64,000 nucleotides of DNA, taken from the NCBI GenBank assembly GCA_009684515.1, contig WKKS01000001.1:620001-684000 (forward strand), read 5' to 3'. The notes under the pieces were generated by a model, which ran no database searches, had not been told where the DNA came from, and was given only the letters and a program-made list of their open reading frames with translations. This stretch comes from Geobacter sp. (GTDB lineage Bacteria > Desulfobacterota > Desulfuromonadia > Geobacterales > Pseudopelobacteraceae). Of the stretch, positions 1-8,399 are shown one piece after another. Made by a program: the position numbers and the translations under genes. Positions within the stretch are counted from its first letter, which is position 1; the number at the start of each line of letters is the position of its first letter.

Positions 1-570
1 GACCGGATTATGCGGGATCTATTTGTTGAATCACCATTTGTGCATCCAAGCATTATGACCCGCCGGACAATTCTGGAGCGACTTGGGGGTTATCGTGATT
101 GTGGCTGGGCGGAAGATTACGACCTCTGGCTGCGCATGGCGACAAGCGGCGTACACTTCGCCCGCTTGCCGGACCATCTCTTTTTCTGGCGAGACCACCC
201 CGAACGTGCCACACGCACAATGGACGAATATTCAACCAACGCCTTCCGCAGCTGCAAACTGAACCACCTGAAACAAGGTTTTCTGAATAACTGCTCCAAA
301 GTCGTCATGGCCGGAGCCGGGATTGAGGCAAGGGCCTGGCAGCGCATGCTGGCGGCGGAAGGAATCAGGGTTTCGCACTGGCTGGATGTAGATCCGCGCA
401 AGATCGGGCGCACTCTTCACGATGCGCCGGTTACCAGAACAGAAGATTTGGATCTTTCGGGAAGAAAAATGCTGGCTGCGATCGGTGTTCGCGGGGCTCG
501 GGAGCAATTCCGGACTCTGGCGCTTAAGCGGGGTTGGCAGGAAGGAATGGACTTTATTAGTGTTGCATGA
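1..570 (+). CDS. Glycosyltransferase family 2, C-terminal part (5' end outside window)
   Basis: This is the 3' part of a GT-A fold glycosyltransferase; the frame is open from the first base, so the true start lies upstream. What remains begins near the acceptor side of the catalytic domain. It shows a GGYRD segment followed by AEDYDLWLRM, the acidic ED pair and aromatic helix typical of GT2 enzymes that transfer a sugar from a nucleotide sugar. The last ~90 residues form a second, Rossmann-like module (GAGIEAR, then LDVDPRKIG, ending GMDFISVA) that I know as a C-terminal extension of some bacterial GT2 proteins. Substrate and pathway cannot be read from the fragment. No polysaccharide neighbours are visible downstream. 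Confidence 0.8.
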   Translation, partial: DRIMRDLFVESPFVHPSIMTRRTILERLGGYRDCGWAEDYDLWLRMATSGVHFARLPDHLFFWRDHPERATRTMDEYSTNAFRSCKLNHLKQGFLNNCSKVVMAGAGIEARAWQRMLAAEGIRVSHWLDVDPRKIGRTLHDAPVTRTEDLDLSGRKMLAAIGVRGAREQFRTLALKRGWQEGMDFISVA

Positions 571-606
571 TAAAAATGACGCGTGTTTCCGGGAGGTACC
601 AATATA

Positions 607-981
607 ATGAAACAGATCATTTCGTTATTGATTATCGCACTTTTCTTCGCAGCACCTGCCATGGCCACACAGGATGATGAGCTGCTGGAGAAGATCAACA
701 AACTCGAACAGCAGATCCAAGAGCTCAAGGAACTTAAAGCGCAACAAAAAGCGGGTACAGTAAAGCAGGAACAATGCCTGAAGGCGGTCGGACGGGAAAA
801 GTTCTGCACATGCTTAGGTGAAAGCCTTCCGCGGGAAGTTAGCTTTGAACAGTACATACACACTATTGTGACTCCAAAAGATACGCTCGGTTATGCAGGC
901 ATGACAGCGGAACAGCAAAAAGTCATCGATCTAACAATTGAAGTACGCGAAAAATGCATAGAAAAGGGGTTTTTCAAATGA
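607..981 (+). CDS. Small secreted protein with coiled coil and four cysteines
   Basis: A 124-residue protein of unknown function. The start is set at the ATG at 607, preceded by GGGAGG; an upstream in-frame ATG at 583 lacks a site and would bury the signal peptide. Residues 1-20 form a signal peptide ending APAMA. A charged heptad-like stretch rich in E, K, Q and L follows (about 25-55), then a C-terminal half with four cysteines, including an FCTC pair. It is probably periplasmic. Its stop overlaps the start of the next gene by 4 bases (ATGA), so the two are co-translated. I do not recognise a named family. Confidence 0.75.
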   Translation: MKQIISLLIIALFFAAPAMATQDDELLEKINKLEQQIQELKELKAQQKAGTVKQEQCLKAVGREKFCTCLGESLPREVSFEQYIHTIVTPKDTLGYAGMTAEQQKVIDLTIEVREKCIEKGFFK

Positions 982-1280
982 TTCCCAGCAAAGAAGAACT
1001 GGCACTATCAATTGATGAAGCAGAGTGGAGCTGCCTGAAGGCACATCTGGAACGGGGTGGGCTGATTCTGGTGGACGACTCGCTGGACCTTGCCGATACC
1101 GCGCTTAAGGTGGCCTCTGACGACATCGACGTTATTCAGAACCTGGTTGAAAGCGGGATGATCGGCAAACCGTCTGAATCCAAAATCCGCGCCTGGGATG
1201 ATAACAAAATGAAAAAGTTTGCCATGCTGATCGTCAGCCCCTACGTACTTTTTCAGGAAAAAGTGCCCACGTTTCACTAA
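978..1280 (+). CDS. DUF2288 family protein
   Basis: A 100-residue cytoplasmic protein that matches my memory of the DUF2288 pattern: an N-terminal acidic helix with a conserved Trp (DEAEWSCLKAHL), then LILVDDSLDLADTALKVASDD, a short linker with W, and a hydrophobic end (MLIVSPYVLFQEK). The function of the family is unknown. The chosen ATG at 978 overlaps the stop of the preceding secreted protein, and an earlier in-frame ATG at 954 would run inside that gene. The next gene starts 17 bases downstream, so these three genes look like one transcript ending at the hairpin near 1991-2026. Confidence 0.75.
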   Translation: MIPSKEELALSIDEAEWSCLKAHLERGGLILVDDSLDLADTALKVASDDIDVIQNLVESGMIGKPSESKIRAWDDNKMKKFAMLIVSPYVLFQEKVPTFH

Positions 1281-1297
1281 CCGGCCGGGAGATTACG

Positions 1298-1957
1298 TTG
1301 GATATAAAGCTTAACAGCACAGAGGTCCGGGTACTTGGCAGCCTGGTGGAAAAAGAACTGACGACGCCCGAGTATTACCCGCTTTCGCTCAATTCGCTGA
1401 CCAATGCCTGCAACCAGAAATCCAACCGCGACCCCGTAATGGCACTGACGGAAGAGGAAGTAGTACGGGCACTGGATTCGCTCCGCTTCAAGCAACTGTC
1501 GGTAATCTCGGCCGATGGCGGCCGGGTCCCGAAATACCGCCATCTACTGGCTGAGAAACTTGGACTGGTTCCGGCGGAACAGTCGGTGATCTGTGAACTG
1601 CTGCTACGCGGACCGCAGACGGTTGGTGAACTGCGGACGAGATGCGAGCGGATGCACCCTTTTGGCGATCTGTCCGCAATGGAGGAAGTACTGAAAGAAC
1701 TGATGGAGCGCGAATCCCCTTTCATTGCCCTGATGCCGCGTCAACCAGGTAGAAAGGAAGGTCGCTACGCCCAGCTGTTTTCTGAATTGCCGGAAGCGGG
1801 CGACGATTATGCGGAAAAAGCTCCCGAAGCTGCCCGGCAACGGGTAATGGCGGAAAACGAGCGGATCGCGAAATTGGAAGAGGAAGTCACAGCCCTGCAA
1901 GTTGAGGTGGCAAATCTCCGGCAGTTGATGGAGGAGTTCAAAAAACAGTTTGAGTGA
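1298..1957 (+). CDS. YceH-like DUF480 protein (TTG start)
   Basis: A 219-residue member of the DUF480/YceH family, two tandem winged-helix folds of unknown cellular role. The family core is clear: an N-terminal segment with LGSLVEKELTTPEYYPLSLN and a CNQKSNRDPVM motif, then a second helix-turn-helix unit around ELLLRGPQTVGELRTRC. The last ~40 residues are a coiled coil (ENERIAKLEEEVTALQVEV), as in family members. The start is TTG at 1298, placed by GGGAGA about six bases upstream and by the family's usual N-terminus. No ATG lies near. The gene ends just before a strong terminator. Confidence 0.88.
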   Translation: MDIKLNSTEVRVLGSLVEKELTTPEYYPLSLNSLTNACNQKSNRDPVMALTEEEVVRALDSLRFKQLSVISADGGRVPKYRHLLAEKLGLVPAEQSVICELLLRGPQTVGELRTRCERMHPFGDLSAMEEVLKELMERESPFIALMPRQPGRKEGRYAQLFSELPEAGDDYAEKAPEAARQRVMAENERIAKLEEEVTALQVEVANLRQLMEEFKKQFE

Positions 1958-1990
1958 GCCTTTTGGCAACCAGGCAATATACAGTGTATG

Positions 1991-2026
1991 AGGCGAATGT
2001 CGAGATGCGGCGTTCGCCTTTTTTTG
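1991..2026 (+). terminator. Rho-independent terminator after the YceH-like gene
   Basis: A hairpin with arms AGGCGAA (1991-1997) and TTCGCCT (2013-2019) is followed by a run of T. It closes the transcript that starts at or upstream of 607. Confidence 0.85.
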
Positions 2027-2047
2027 TTTGATGCCTTGCATCTGCAA

Positions 2048-3931
2048 TCAATGGCATTCCGGGTCGCGGGGCAGATAAATATGGAAGGTTGTACCGGTGC
2101 CGGGTTGACTTGCCACATCGATACATCCATTGTTCTGCAGGACGATGCCATGAACAGTTGCCAATCCCAGACCAGTCCCCTTGCCGACGTCCTTAGTGGT
2201 AAAAAACGGCTCAAAGATATGTTTGATTGATTCGCTATCAATGCCAATTCCATTGTCACTGACCTTAATCAATACATAGTCACACTGAGATAGCGGGAGA
2301 TGTGACGCAATATCTTCTCCCAACAGACTATTTGTGGTTTCTATCGTCAAGACTCCGCCATCCGGCATGGCATCCATAGAATTCACGGCCAGATTCATGA
2401 TGATCTGATCAATCTGCACCGGATCGATCTTAATTTTCCACAGATTTTCGCCAGGAACAAAGCGAAGATCGATATCATCACCAATCAGACGCGACAGAGA
2501 CTTGTGAGTACCGTTGATGATGCTGTTAATGTCCACTATGCAGGGGGAAACAATCTGCTGCCTGGAAAAAGCGAGTAACTGCGCGGTAATGTCGCGTGAA
2601 TACTCAGCAGCCAACCTGACTTCATCCAGGTAAACTTCAATATTTTTGGTATCAGGCAGTTCCTCGGCCGCGAGCTGGACATAACCCAGCATAATGGTCA
2701 GTTTATTATTGAAATCATGGGCCACCCCCCCGGCAAGCCGGCCAATTGATTCCATTTTCTGTGATTGATACAGCTGTTGTTCCATCAGCTTGCGATCAGA
2801 TACGTCGCGCCAGGTAGCAAGTATAAATGGTGACAGGCCGTCATCAATCAAAGTCATGGCAACCTCAATCGGAAACGGAGCTCTATGGGGGCTTTGACAA
2901 TGCCACTCAAAGCGATGAAATCCTTGCTGCTTTACCAGATTGACGATCTCGGCATACCTCTCCTGGGAGGAGCGACCATCAGGTTGCATATCAGATGATA
3001 AAACAGCGAGGTTAATCCCGATAATCTCATCAGCCGAACATTTTAACATGACAAGCGCGGCGAGGTTGGCGGCTTCAAGACAGTATGTTTTTGAGTTAAC
3101 GATCACAATCGCGTCGGCACTTTTTTCGAAATACATGCGGAACCGATGTTCGCTTGCCTGAAGTTTGTTTTCGATTCCCTTGCGTACGCTGATTTCCTCA
3201 TACAACTGAATATTTGTTCTCTGTAGTTCGAGCGTCCGTTCATGAACCTGCTGTTCCACCATCAGGTAGGAGTTTTGCAGCTGTTCGGACATTTCAAATT
3301 GACGCCGCCTGGCACGTTCATCGAACAGACTCACCGTCGCTCCGCCAACAACCAGCGCCATGGCAGTCAACAAATCACGGTTGACAAATTCGGCAATGGC
3401 ATTAGTCCAGCAGGCTACCGCAACATAATAGATCAGAAGAGTCAGCATTCCTACCAGCAGGGATGCCCAAAAGCGTAAGCTCGAAAAAGTAAATATTCCA
3501 CAGAGAATCAGCAAAAAACTGCTGACTCCCACAGTACCGACCAGACTAAAAGGCCCCGGTTCATACACAAGAAGTATGGCGGCAGTTAGACTGGCAAAAC
3601 TCAGCCAAAAGATGGCGCTGATACAGTGGATAAAGCGCCGCAGTGCCAGTTTGCGACTTGCATACCAGGCCATGAAACAAACCGGCATAACACCAAATAC
3701 TCTAATGTTGGTGGCAATGTAGCCCAATTCTGATATCCGGGCATCCTGCCATATAAATCCGGCCATAATGGCAGCACATACAATCGATGCCCAACGCAGA
3801 GAGTTGGCAGTGTGACCATTATGCTGACACAGAAAAAGCTCTTCTCTTTTCCGATCAGAAAAAGCCATTGAGAAAAGATTGCGAGATTTAGAGAATGCTG
3901 CAGGATGTCTTAAGGAGATTGGGTCTGCCAT
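2048..3931 (-). CDS. Membrane PAS sensor histidine kinase, orphan
   Basis: About 627 residues from the ATG at 3931, which has a GGGGAG site 8 bases upstream; two earlier in-frame ATGs (3955, 3949) lack one. The N-terminal ~200 residues hold about six hydrophobic segments of no named sensor type. A short coiled linker and a PAS domain follow ([18 protein letters not shown]... ending TWRDVSDRK). Next come a HisKA domain with the H-box [15 protein letters not shown], the PAS-linked type, and an HATPase domain with N-box [12 protein letters not shown]1 box DNGIGID, F box EPFFTTK and G2 box GKGTGLGLA. All catalytic boxes are intact. No response regulator is adjacent, so its partner is unknown. Confidence 0.88.
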   Translation of the reverse strand: MADPISLRHPAAFSKSRNLFSMAFSDRKREELFLCQHNGHTANSLRWASIVCAAIMAGFIWQDARISELGYIATNIRVFGVMPVCFMAWYASRKLALRRFIHCISAIFWLSFASLTAAILLVYEPGPFSLVGTVGVSSFLLILCGIFTFSSLRFWASLLVGMLTLLIYYVAVACWTNAIAEFVNRDLLTAMALVVGGATVSLFDERARRRQFEMSEQLQNSYLMVEQQVHERTLELQRTNIQLYEEISVRKGIENKLQASEHRFRMYFEKSADAIVIVNSKTYCLEAANLAALVMLKCSADEIIGINLAVLSSDMQPDGRSSQERYAEIVNLVKQQGFHRFEWHCQSPHRAPFPIEVAMTLIDDGLSPFILATWRDVSDRKLMEQQLYQSQKMESIGRLAGGVAHDFNNKLTIMLGYVQLAAEELPDTKNIEVYLDEVRLAAEYSRDITAQLLAFSRQQIVSPCIVDINSIINGTHKSLSRLIGDDIDLRFVPGENLWKIKIDPVQIDQIIMNLAVNSMDAMPDGGVLTIETTNSLLGEDIASHLPLSQCDYVLIKVSDNGIGIDSESIKHIFEPFFTTKDVGKGTGLGLATVHGIVLQNNGCIDVASQPGTGTTFHIYLPRDPECH

Positions 3932-3972
3932 TTTTGCCGAGCTCCCCATAAACATTTGGTAGTCGAGGGTAG

Positions 3973-4000
3973 TTAATAAATTTCAAAATGAGGCTGTCAA
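3973..4000 (-). promoter_or_regulatory. Sigma-70-type promoter of the sensor kinase gene
   Basis: Read on the minus strand: TTGACA (3995-4000), a 16-base spacer, then TATTAA (3973-3978), about 40 bases before the chosen start codon. Found by eye; not tested. Confidence 0.5.
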
Positions 4001-4037
4001 CTTCCACAAAAGCGGTTCAACAGCATGATAAAACCGT

Positions 4038-5732
4038 CTAAGCCGACTCCGGCTGGATTTCCTCAACAATTGCCTCTTCCGGCCAGAATCGCCTTTGCAG
4101 CTCGTCCATCAGCGGCGCCAGGCTCTTCCGGTCGCGGGCAGAAACTGTCACACTATTCTGGGTCCTGGACGACTGCTTCACACGAAGAAATCCAACCGTA
4201 TCCTTTTTCCGCATTTCACTCAGCAGATCAGCCTTGTTGTAAACCAGCAGTTCCTGCTTTTCGCCCAAATCCAGTTCTTTCAGAATGGTTCTCACCTGGG
4301 CGATCTGATCCTCAAATCGTGGGTGGGACGAATCAACTACGTGCAGCAGCAGGTCGGCATCGCGCAGTTCTTCCAGCGTCGCTTTGAAAGCGCCCATCAG
4401 TGACTTGGGGAGTGAACGGATGAACCCAACCGTATCGGTGATAATCACTTCACGTTCCCGGGGGAAACGCAGACGGCGGGTGGACGTATCCAGAGTGGCA
4501 AAAAGCAGATCCTCCGTAAAGACATCACTTTTGGTCAATGCATTCAGCAGGGTAGATTTACCGGCGTTGGTATAGCCGACAATTGAGATGATCGGCACAC
4601 CGGCCTTGATTCGCTGCTGGCGGCGCTGGTCGCGCCCACGGGAAAGCTCCTTCAACTCCCGTTCCAGACTGGCAATCCGGTCGCGGATGCGGCGGCGGTC
4701 GGTCTCCAGCTTGGTTTCACCTGGTCCGCGTCCGCCGATGCCGCCCATCAGGCGAGACATCTGCACTCCACGTCCGGTCAAGCGCGGCAGCAGGTATTTC
4801 AGCTGGGCCAGCTCCACCTGTACTTTGCCGTCCAGCGTTTTTGCACGACGGGCAAAAATGTCCAGTATCAGCTGACTGCGATCAATAACTTTCAACTCAG
4901 TCATGGCAGATATGCTGCGAATCTGGGCCGGCGTCAGCTCCTGATCAAAGATCAGCATGCTGGCCCCGCGCTGCAAAGCCCTGATAACAACATCGCGCAT
5001 CATCCCCTCCCCCATCAGAAAACGGGGATTAAGACTGCGCGGTCGTTGAATGAATTCATCCAGCGCCTCGACCTGGGCAGTTCGCGCCAGCTCCCGCAGT
5101 TCGGACATCGAATCTTCGGCTTCCTGGCGGGTGCCGGAGGTCGTGACCGAGATCAGAATCGCACGCTCCAGAGCATCTTTAGCCTTGCCGGTTGTGCTGC
5201 GGGCCGCCTTCTCAAGATCGGCTTCCAGTTCGTTTATGAAGTGTACGCAGTCAAGATCAATGCGATCGAGCAGCATGGGTGGTTCAACGACCGTGGCGGC
5301 TCCCCGCTGGTCAGGCGACAACCAGGCCAACTGCGCGGAAATCTGCTGTTTACCGGGGGTGAAAAACAGGGTCGCGAGCAGGTCGAGCCGCAACAGCGAT
5401 AGGTCGGTCAGGTCATCTTCACTGACCGGCTCGTTTTTCAGATGGGTATGAATCAAGCGCAAACCGCGCATGGCGCGCTTGCCAAGCGGATAATCACGCA
5501 GGTCGGGAATCACCAGACCTTTTTCATCTCCTACTATGACATATTCCACAATTCCGGCACGGCTGACGAGAATGCCGATTTGTCGGCGAAGCTCGCCGGA
5601 AAGCTCGACAAGCCGACCGGCAAGCTCATGAGAACAAAATTCAGCGATTGGAACTCGACGGCGGTACAGGCGTTCAAGCGCCTGAATCTGACTTGATTTT
5701 AAACCTGCTAAATTACCGAATGGTTCTTTGAT
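4038..5732 (-). CDS. hflX: GTPase HflX, probable non-ATG start
   Basis: A ribosome-associated GTPase of the HflX family, about 564 residues. The N-terminal half has the family's substrate-like domain, then a glycine-rich region (GGRGPGETKLE) typical of HflX. The G domain follows with P-loop GYTNAGKST, DTVGF for G3 and NKAD for G4. There is no ATG, GTG or TTG near the start of homology. GGAG lies seven bases before an ATC codon at 5732, which I take as the initiator; ATT at 5738 is an alternative with too short a spacing. A GTG at 5885 keeps the frame open but lies inside fabI and upstream of a hairpin. It is transcribed after fabI. Confidence 0.85.
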   Translation of the reverse strand: MKEPFGNLAGLKSSQIQALERLYRRRVPIAEFCSHELAGRLVELSGELRRQIGILVSRAGIVEYVIVGDEKGLVIPDLRDYPLGKRAMRGLRLIHTHLKNEPVSEDDLTDLSLLRLDLLATLFFTPGKQQISAQLAWLSPDQRGAATVVEPPMLLDRIDLDCVHFINELEADLEKAARSTTGKAKDALERAILISVTTSGTRQEAEDSMSELRELARTAQVEALDEFIQRPRSLNPRFLMGEGMMRDVVIRALQRGASMLIFDQELTPAQIRSISAMTELKVIDRSQLILDIFARRAKTLDGKVQVELAQLKYLLPRLTGRGVQMSRLMGGIGGRGPGETKLETDRRRIRDRIASLERELKELSRGRDQRRQQRIKAGVPIISIVGYTNAGKSTLLNALTKSDVFTEDLLFATLDTSTRRLRFPREREVIITDTVGFIRSLPKSLMGAFKATLEELRDADLLLHVVDSSHPRFEDQIAQVRTILKELDLGEKQELLVYNKADLLSEMRKKDTVGFLRVKQSSRTQNSVTVSARDRKSLAPLMDELQRRFWPEEAIVEEIQPESA

Positions 5733-5749
5733 GGGAATGCTCCGAGGAA

Positions 5750-5798
5750 AATGAAATAAAGTCGAGGCCTGGAAATTTGATATCTTCTCAACCTCGAC
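5750..5798 (-). terminator. Hairpin between fabI and hflX
   Basis: On the minus strand GTCGAGG and CCTCGAC (5761-5767 and 5792-5798 on the plus strand) form a 7-bp stem with a loop of about 24 bases, followed by a T-rich TTTATTTC. It may end or attenuate the fabI transcript before hflX. The large loop makes it a moderate terminator. Confidence 0.5.
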
Positions 5799-5809
5799 CT
5801 TAAAGAGGA

Positions 5810-6577
5810 TTAGATACCGATCACGTTGTAGCCGCCATCCACATAATGGATCTCGCCGGTAACACCGCTGGAGAGGCCGCTGCACAGATAGAGTGCAGAA
5901 CGGGCCACATCCTCCTGAGTGACATTGCGACGCAGGGGAGCTTTTTCTTCCACGTGATTCAATATATTGATGAAACCGTTGACGCCTGCGGCGGCCAGTG
6001 TGCGGATCGGGCCGGCCGAGATACCGTTAACCCGGATTCCTTCGGGCCCGAGCCCTTCGGCCAGATAGCGCACCGAAGCCTCCAGGGCCGCCTTGGCAAC
6101 CCCCATCACATTGTAACTTGGAAAAACCTTCACGGCCCCGTAATAACTGAGCGTCAGCGCGGCTGCATTGCGTCCCTGCATCATCGGCTGAGCTTCTTTC
6201 ATAATTGCCATAAAAGAGTAAACGCTGATATCCATTGCAGTTGCAAAACCTTCGCGCGTCGTATTGACGATGGTTCCCTTCAGCTCTTCCTTGTTTGCAA
6301 AAGCGATCGCATGAATAACGATATCCACGCCATCCCATATTTTGCCCAGATCACTGAATACACCCTTGATATCCTCGTCACTGGCAACATTGCAGGGTAT
6401 AATTGCGGCGGCATTTACAGACTCGGCCAGTGGCCGCACACGCTTCTCCAGCGCATCCCCGGCGTAAGTAATGGCCAGTTCGGCACCCTGATCGTGAAAC
6501 AGCCTGGCAATTGCCCAAGCGATGCTTTTATCGTTCGCAACGCCAAATATCAGCGCTTTTTTTCCTTGCAGTAACAT
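5810..6577 (-). CDS. fabI: Enoyl-ACP reductase FabI (NADH)
   Basis: A 255-residue short-chain dehydrogenase that reduces the enoyl-ACP double bond in the last step of each fatty acid elongation cycle. Family marks are the N-terminal ALIFGVANDKSIAWAIA cofactor-binding loop, the catalytic pair in SYNVMGVAKAALE (Tyr, six residues, Lys), and the C-terminal DGGYNVIG. Length is normal. It sits between a small membrane protein gene upstream and hflX downstream on the same strand. A second, unrelated enoyl reductase (FabMG type) is encoded near 54 kb. Confidence 0.96.
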   Translation of the reverse strand: MLLQGKKALIFGVANDKSIAWAIARLFHDQGAELAITYAGDALEKRVRPLAESVNAAAIIPCNVASDEDIKGVFSDLGKIWDGVDIVIHAIAFANKEELKGTIVNTTREGFATAMDISVYSFMAIMKEAQPMMQGRNAAALTLSYYGAVKVFPSYNVMGVAKAALEASVRYLAEGLGPEGIRVNGISAGPIRTLAAAGVNGFINILNHVEEKAPLRRNVTQEDVARSALYLCSGLSSGVTGEIHYVDGGYNVIGI

Positions 6578-6628
6578 CTCTAAACGTCTCCATATTGTTT
6601 TTTATTTCAGGATTAGACCGGCCGCCAT

Positions 6629-6934
6629 TCATATTGCTGAACTGGATGACGTTTCCTGGGAAGAACATTTTTCTGCTGCCTGGCTGACGACCTCCTGGGT
6701 TGGTCCGGCGGGCGCCTGAGCAGGATTTTCAAAATTACCGGAAAAGTCAGGCCTGGTCTGGCGCAAGCCGGCTTCAAGAGATGCCAAGCGTTTTTCCATA
6801 CCTTCCAGCACTTCCAGAGTTCGATCCTGTTTCCCTTTGATTGCAAACACTACAAACGGCATGATTATCCATATCACCGCCAGAAAAAGACCGATGATGC
6901 TCATCATTACCATAAAACCGCCAAAAATCTCCAT
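6629..6934 (-). CDS. Small membrane protein with cytoplasmic tail
   Basis: A 101-residue protein with one long or two short hydrophobic segments (residues about 5-32), then a basic turn AIKGKQDR and a helical charged stretch (LEVLEGMEKRLASLEAG). The low-complexity C-terminus is rich in Ser, Pro and Gln. It looks like an inner-membrane protein with a short coiled coil and a disordered tail. It lies 51 bases upstream of fabI on the same strand and may be co-transcribed. I do not recognise a family, and the sequence gives no function. Confidence 0.65.
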   Translation of the reverse strand: MEIFGGFMVMMSIIGLFLAVIWIIMPFVVFAIKGKQDRTLEVLEGMEKRLASLEAGLRQTRPDFSGNFENPAQAPAGPTQEVVSQAAEKCSSQETSSSSAI

Positions 6935-7068
6935 GTCAGCTCCCGAAAAATACTACCCTCGTCTATAACATGCCGACAGTAAAAAGTTAAGGTGATATTT
7001 TACTGTATACCCCATGCAAGCAACATTAATAAAACAAAATTTGAATATTCGACTGCAAATCAAAAACT

Positions 7069-7082
7069 TTGACCGGCGTCAT
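7069..7082 (+). promoter_or_regulatory. Crp/Fnr-family-like palindrome upstream of the Fe-S/hemerythrin cluster
   Basis: TTGAC-CGGC-GTCAT has the TGAC-N4-GTCA shape of sites bound by Crp/Fnr-type regulators of the DNR/NnrR/HcpR kind. It lies about 58 bases before the start at 7140. The match is short and seen by eye, so regulator identity is inference. Confidence 0.35.
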
Positions 7083-7139
7083 TATTTTAATTTCTTAAAC
7101 GGGGTATTCTTCAATCATAAACGAGGCTGGGAGGCAAAC

Positions 7140-7361
7140 ATGGAATTCAAAAACGGATTGGGCGAGAAGGCAATTCAGGACGTGATGATCAGTTACCCGG
7201 AGATAGGAGAAATCCTGAACCGCTACGAGATCGGCTGTGTCACTTGCAAAGTCGGCATCTGCCTGTTGAAGGACGTGGTTGCCATTCACGGACTATCCAA
7301 AGAAGACGAAGCTAATATTGAACAGGATATCAACACACATCTGATATCAAAAGGAGAATGA
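7140..7361 (+). CDS. DUF1858-like small redox-disulfide protein
   Basis: A 73-residue protein resembling the DUF1858 domain often found with hybrid-cluster and nitrosative-stress genes. Family features are the pattern IQDVMISYPEIGEILNRYEIGC and a close cysteine group (GCVTCKVGICLL, three Cys) followed by a helical end. The start is the ATG at 7140 after GGGAGG; the frame is open further upstream but without a site. Its stop overlaps the ATG at 7358 of the next frame. With the following Fe-S and hemerythrin genes it forms a compact operon. Confidence 0.75.
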   Translation: MEFKNGLGEKAIQDVMISYPEIGEILNRYEIGCVTCKVGICLLKDVVAIHGLSKEDEANIEQDINTHLISKGE

Positions 7362-7363
7362 TC

Positions 7364-7819
7364 ATGGGAAATTTGGGATGCGGCTGCCCCGGCAGCATGG
7401 CAAAAGTAATCGAGCGTGAAGAGACAACACAAGCCTGCGGCACAAAAGCAGTTTCAGAACTCCGGCAGTGGCCGGTACAGCTCCACCTGGTGCCACCCAC
7501 GGCACCTTATTTTCAAGAGGCCGATATTTTGGTTTGCGCCGACTGTGTTGCCTTCGCCATGGGAAGCACACATCAGGATCTGATCAAAGGAAGGGCATTG
7601 GCGATCGCCTGTCCCAAGCTTGACGACACGACCGCTTATGTGGACAAACTGGCCCACATCTTCAGCGCCAATAACATCAAAAGCGTCACAGTGGCAATCA
7701 TGGAAGTCCCATGCTGCCGCGGCCTGGACATTATGGTTCGGGAAGCGCTCCAGAAGTGCGGCAAGGAGATTCCATTCGAGTCCGTCACCATAGGCATAAA
7801 TGGCGAACGGAGGAACTGA
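7364..7819 (+). CDS. Small iron-sulfur protein of the CGCPGS type
   Basis: A 151-residue protein with an N-terminal CGCPGS motif, then SELRQWPVQLHLVPPTAPYF, a core I recall from small ferredoxin-like proteins of Geobacter and relatives. Further cysteines lie in VCADCVAFA, AIACPKLDD and EVPCCRG. They could hold one Fe-S cluster or form redox disulfides. The start at 7364 has AGGAG seven bases upstream; an ATG at 7358 is too close to that site. The stop and the next start share one base (TGATG), so it is translated with the hemerythrin gene. The exact electron partner is unknown. Confidence 0.75.
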   Translation: MGNLGCGCPGSMAKVIEREETTQACGTKAVSELRQWPVQLHLVPPTAPYFQEADILVCADCVAFAMGSTHQDLIKGRALAIACPKLDDTTAYVDKLAHIFSANNIKSVTVAIMEVPCCRGLDIMVREALQKCGKEIPFESVTIGINGERRN

Positions 7820-8370
7820 TGAAAACTGATATCACGACCGCTCTGGTCAACGAGCACAAACTTATCCTGCGAATGATCAACCTGCTGGAACGCAATTCCG
7901 GACTGGTGGCGAACGGCAGCTACCACAACTGGCAGTTTTTCCTGGATGGTGTTGACTTTATACGCAATTACGCAGACCGGTTTCACCATGCCAAGGAAGA
8001 GGATGTGCTGTTTGAAGCTCTGATCAAAAACGGTATGCCGCGTGAAAACAGCCCGATCGCCGCAATGCTGATGGAGCATGACCAGGGGCGGGCCTACGTG
8101 AAGGCGATGGAATCGGCCGCAAAGGAAGCAGTAGCGGGGAATATGGATAATCTGGCAGCGCTGAGCGAAAATGCGCTGGCCTACGTCGAACTGCTGCGTG
8201 ATCACATTTCCAAGGAAGACGGGATTCTTTATCCGCTTGCCGAGCGGGTCATACCAGACACACTGAGAGCTGAGATCGTCGCCGGCTATGTTGCCGCGGA
8301 AACCAGAACAGCGGCCGATTTCAGTTCACATTATGAAGCGGTGGTGCAGCGGTACGAAAATGAGGTTTGA
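7819..8370 (+). CDS. Hemerythrin-like HHE domain protein
   Basis: A 183-residue four-helix-bundle protein with spaced metal ligands typical of HHE/hemerythrin proteins: NEHKLI, FHHAKEED with Glu, MEHDQGR, and DHISKEDGILYP with His and Glu. Such proteins bind a di-iron centre and react with O2 or NO; some repair or protect Fe-S clusters. The start ATG at 7819 follows GGAGG and overlaps the upstream stop. Placement after a DUF1858-like and an Fe-S protein suggests a stress-response unit for oxygen or nitric oxide, which is inference from context. Confidence 0.87.
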   Translation: MKTDITTALVNEHKLILRMINLLERNSGLVANGSYHNWQFFLDGVDFIRNYADRFHHAKEEDVLFEALIKNGMPRENSPIAAMLMEHDQGRAYVKAMESAAKEAVAGNMDNLAALSENALAYVELLRDHISKEDGILYPLAERVIPDTLRAEIVAGYVAAETRTAADFSSHYEAVVQRYENEV

Positions 8371-8399
8371 TTCTGAAAGATGCGGACGGAAGTTCGCAT

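Noticed and set aside
5738-5885. GTG at 5885 as the hflX start
   Set aside because: It lies inside fabI and upstream of a terminator-like hairpin, and the added residues do not look like HflX.
5846-6574. Plus-strand frame opposite fabI
   Set aside because: fabI is certain on the minus strand; the other frame has no ribosome site or family look.
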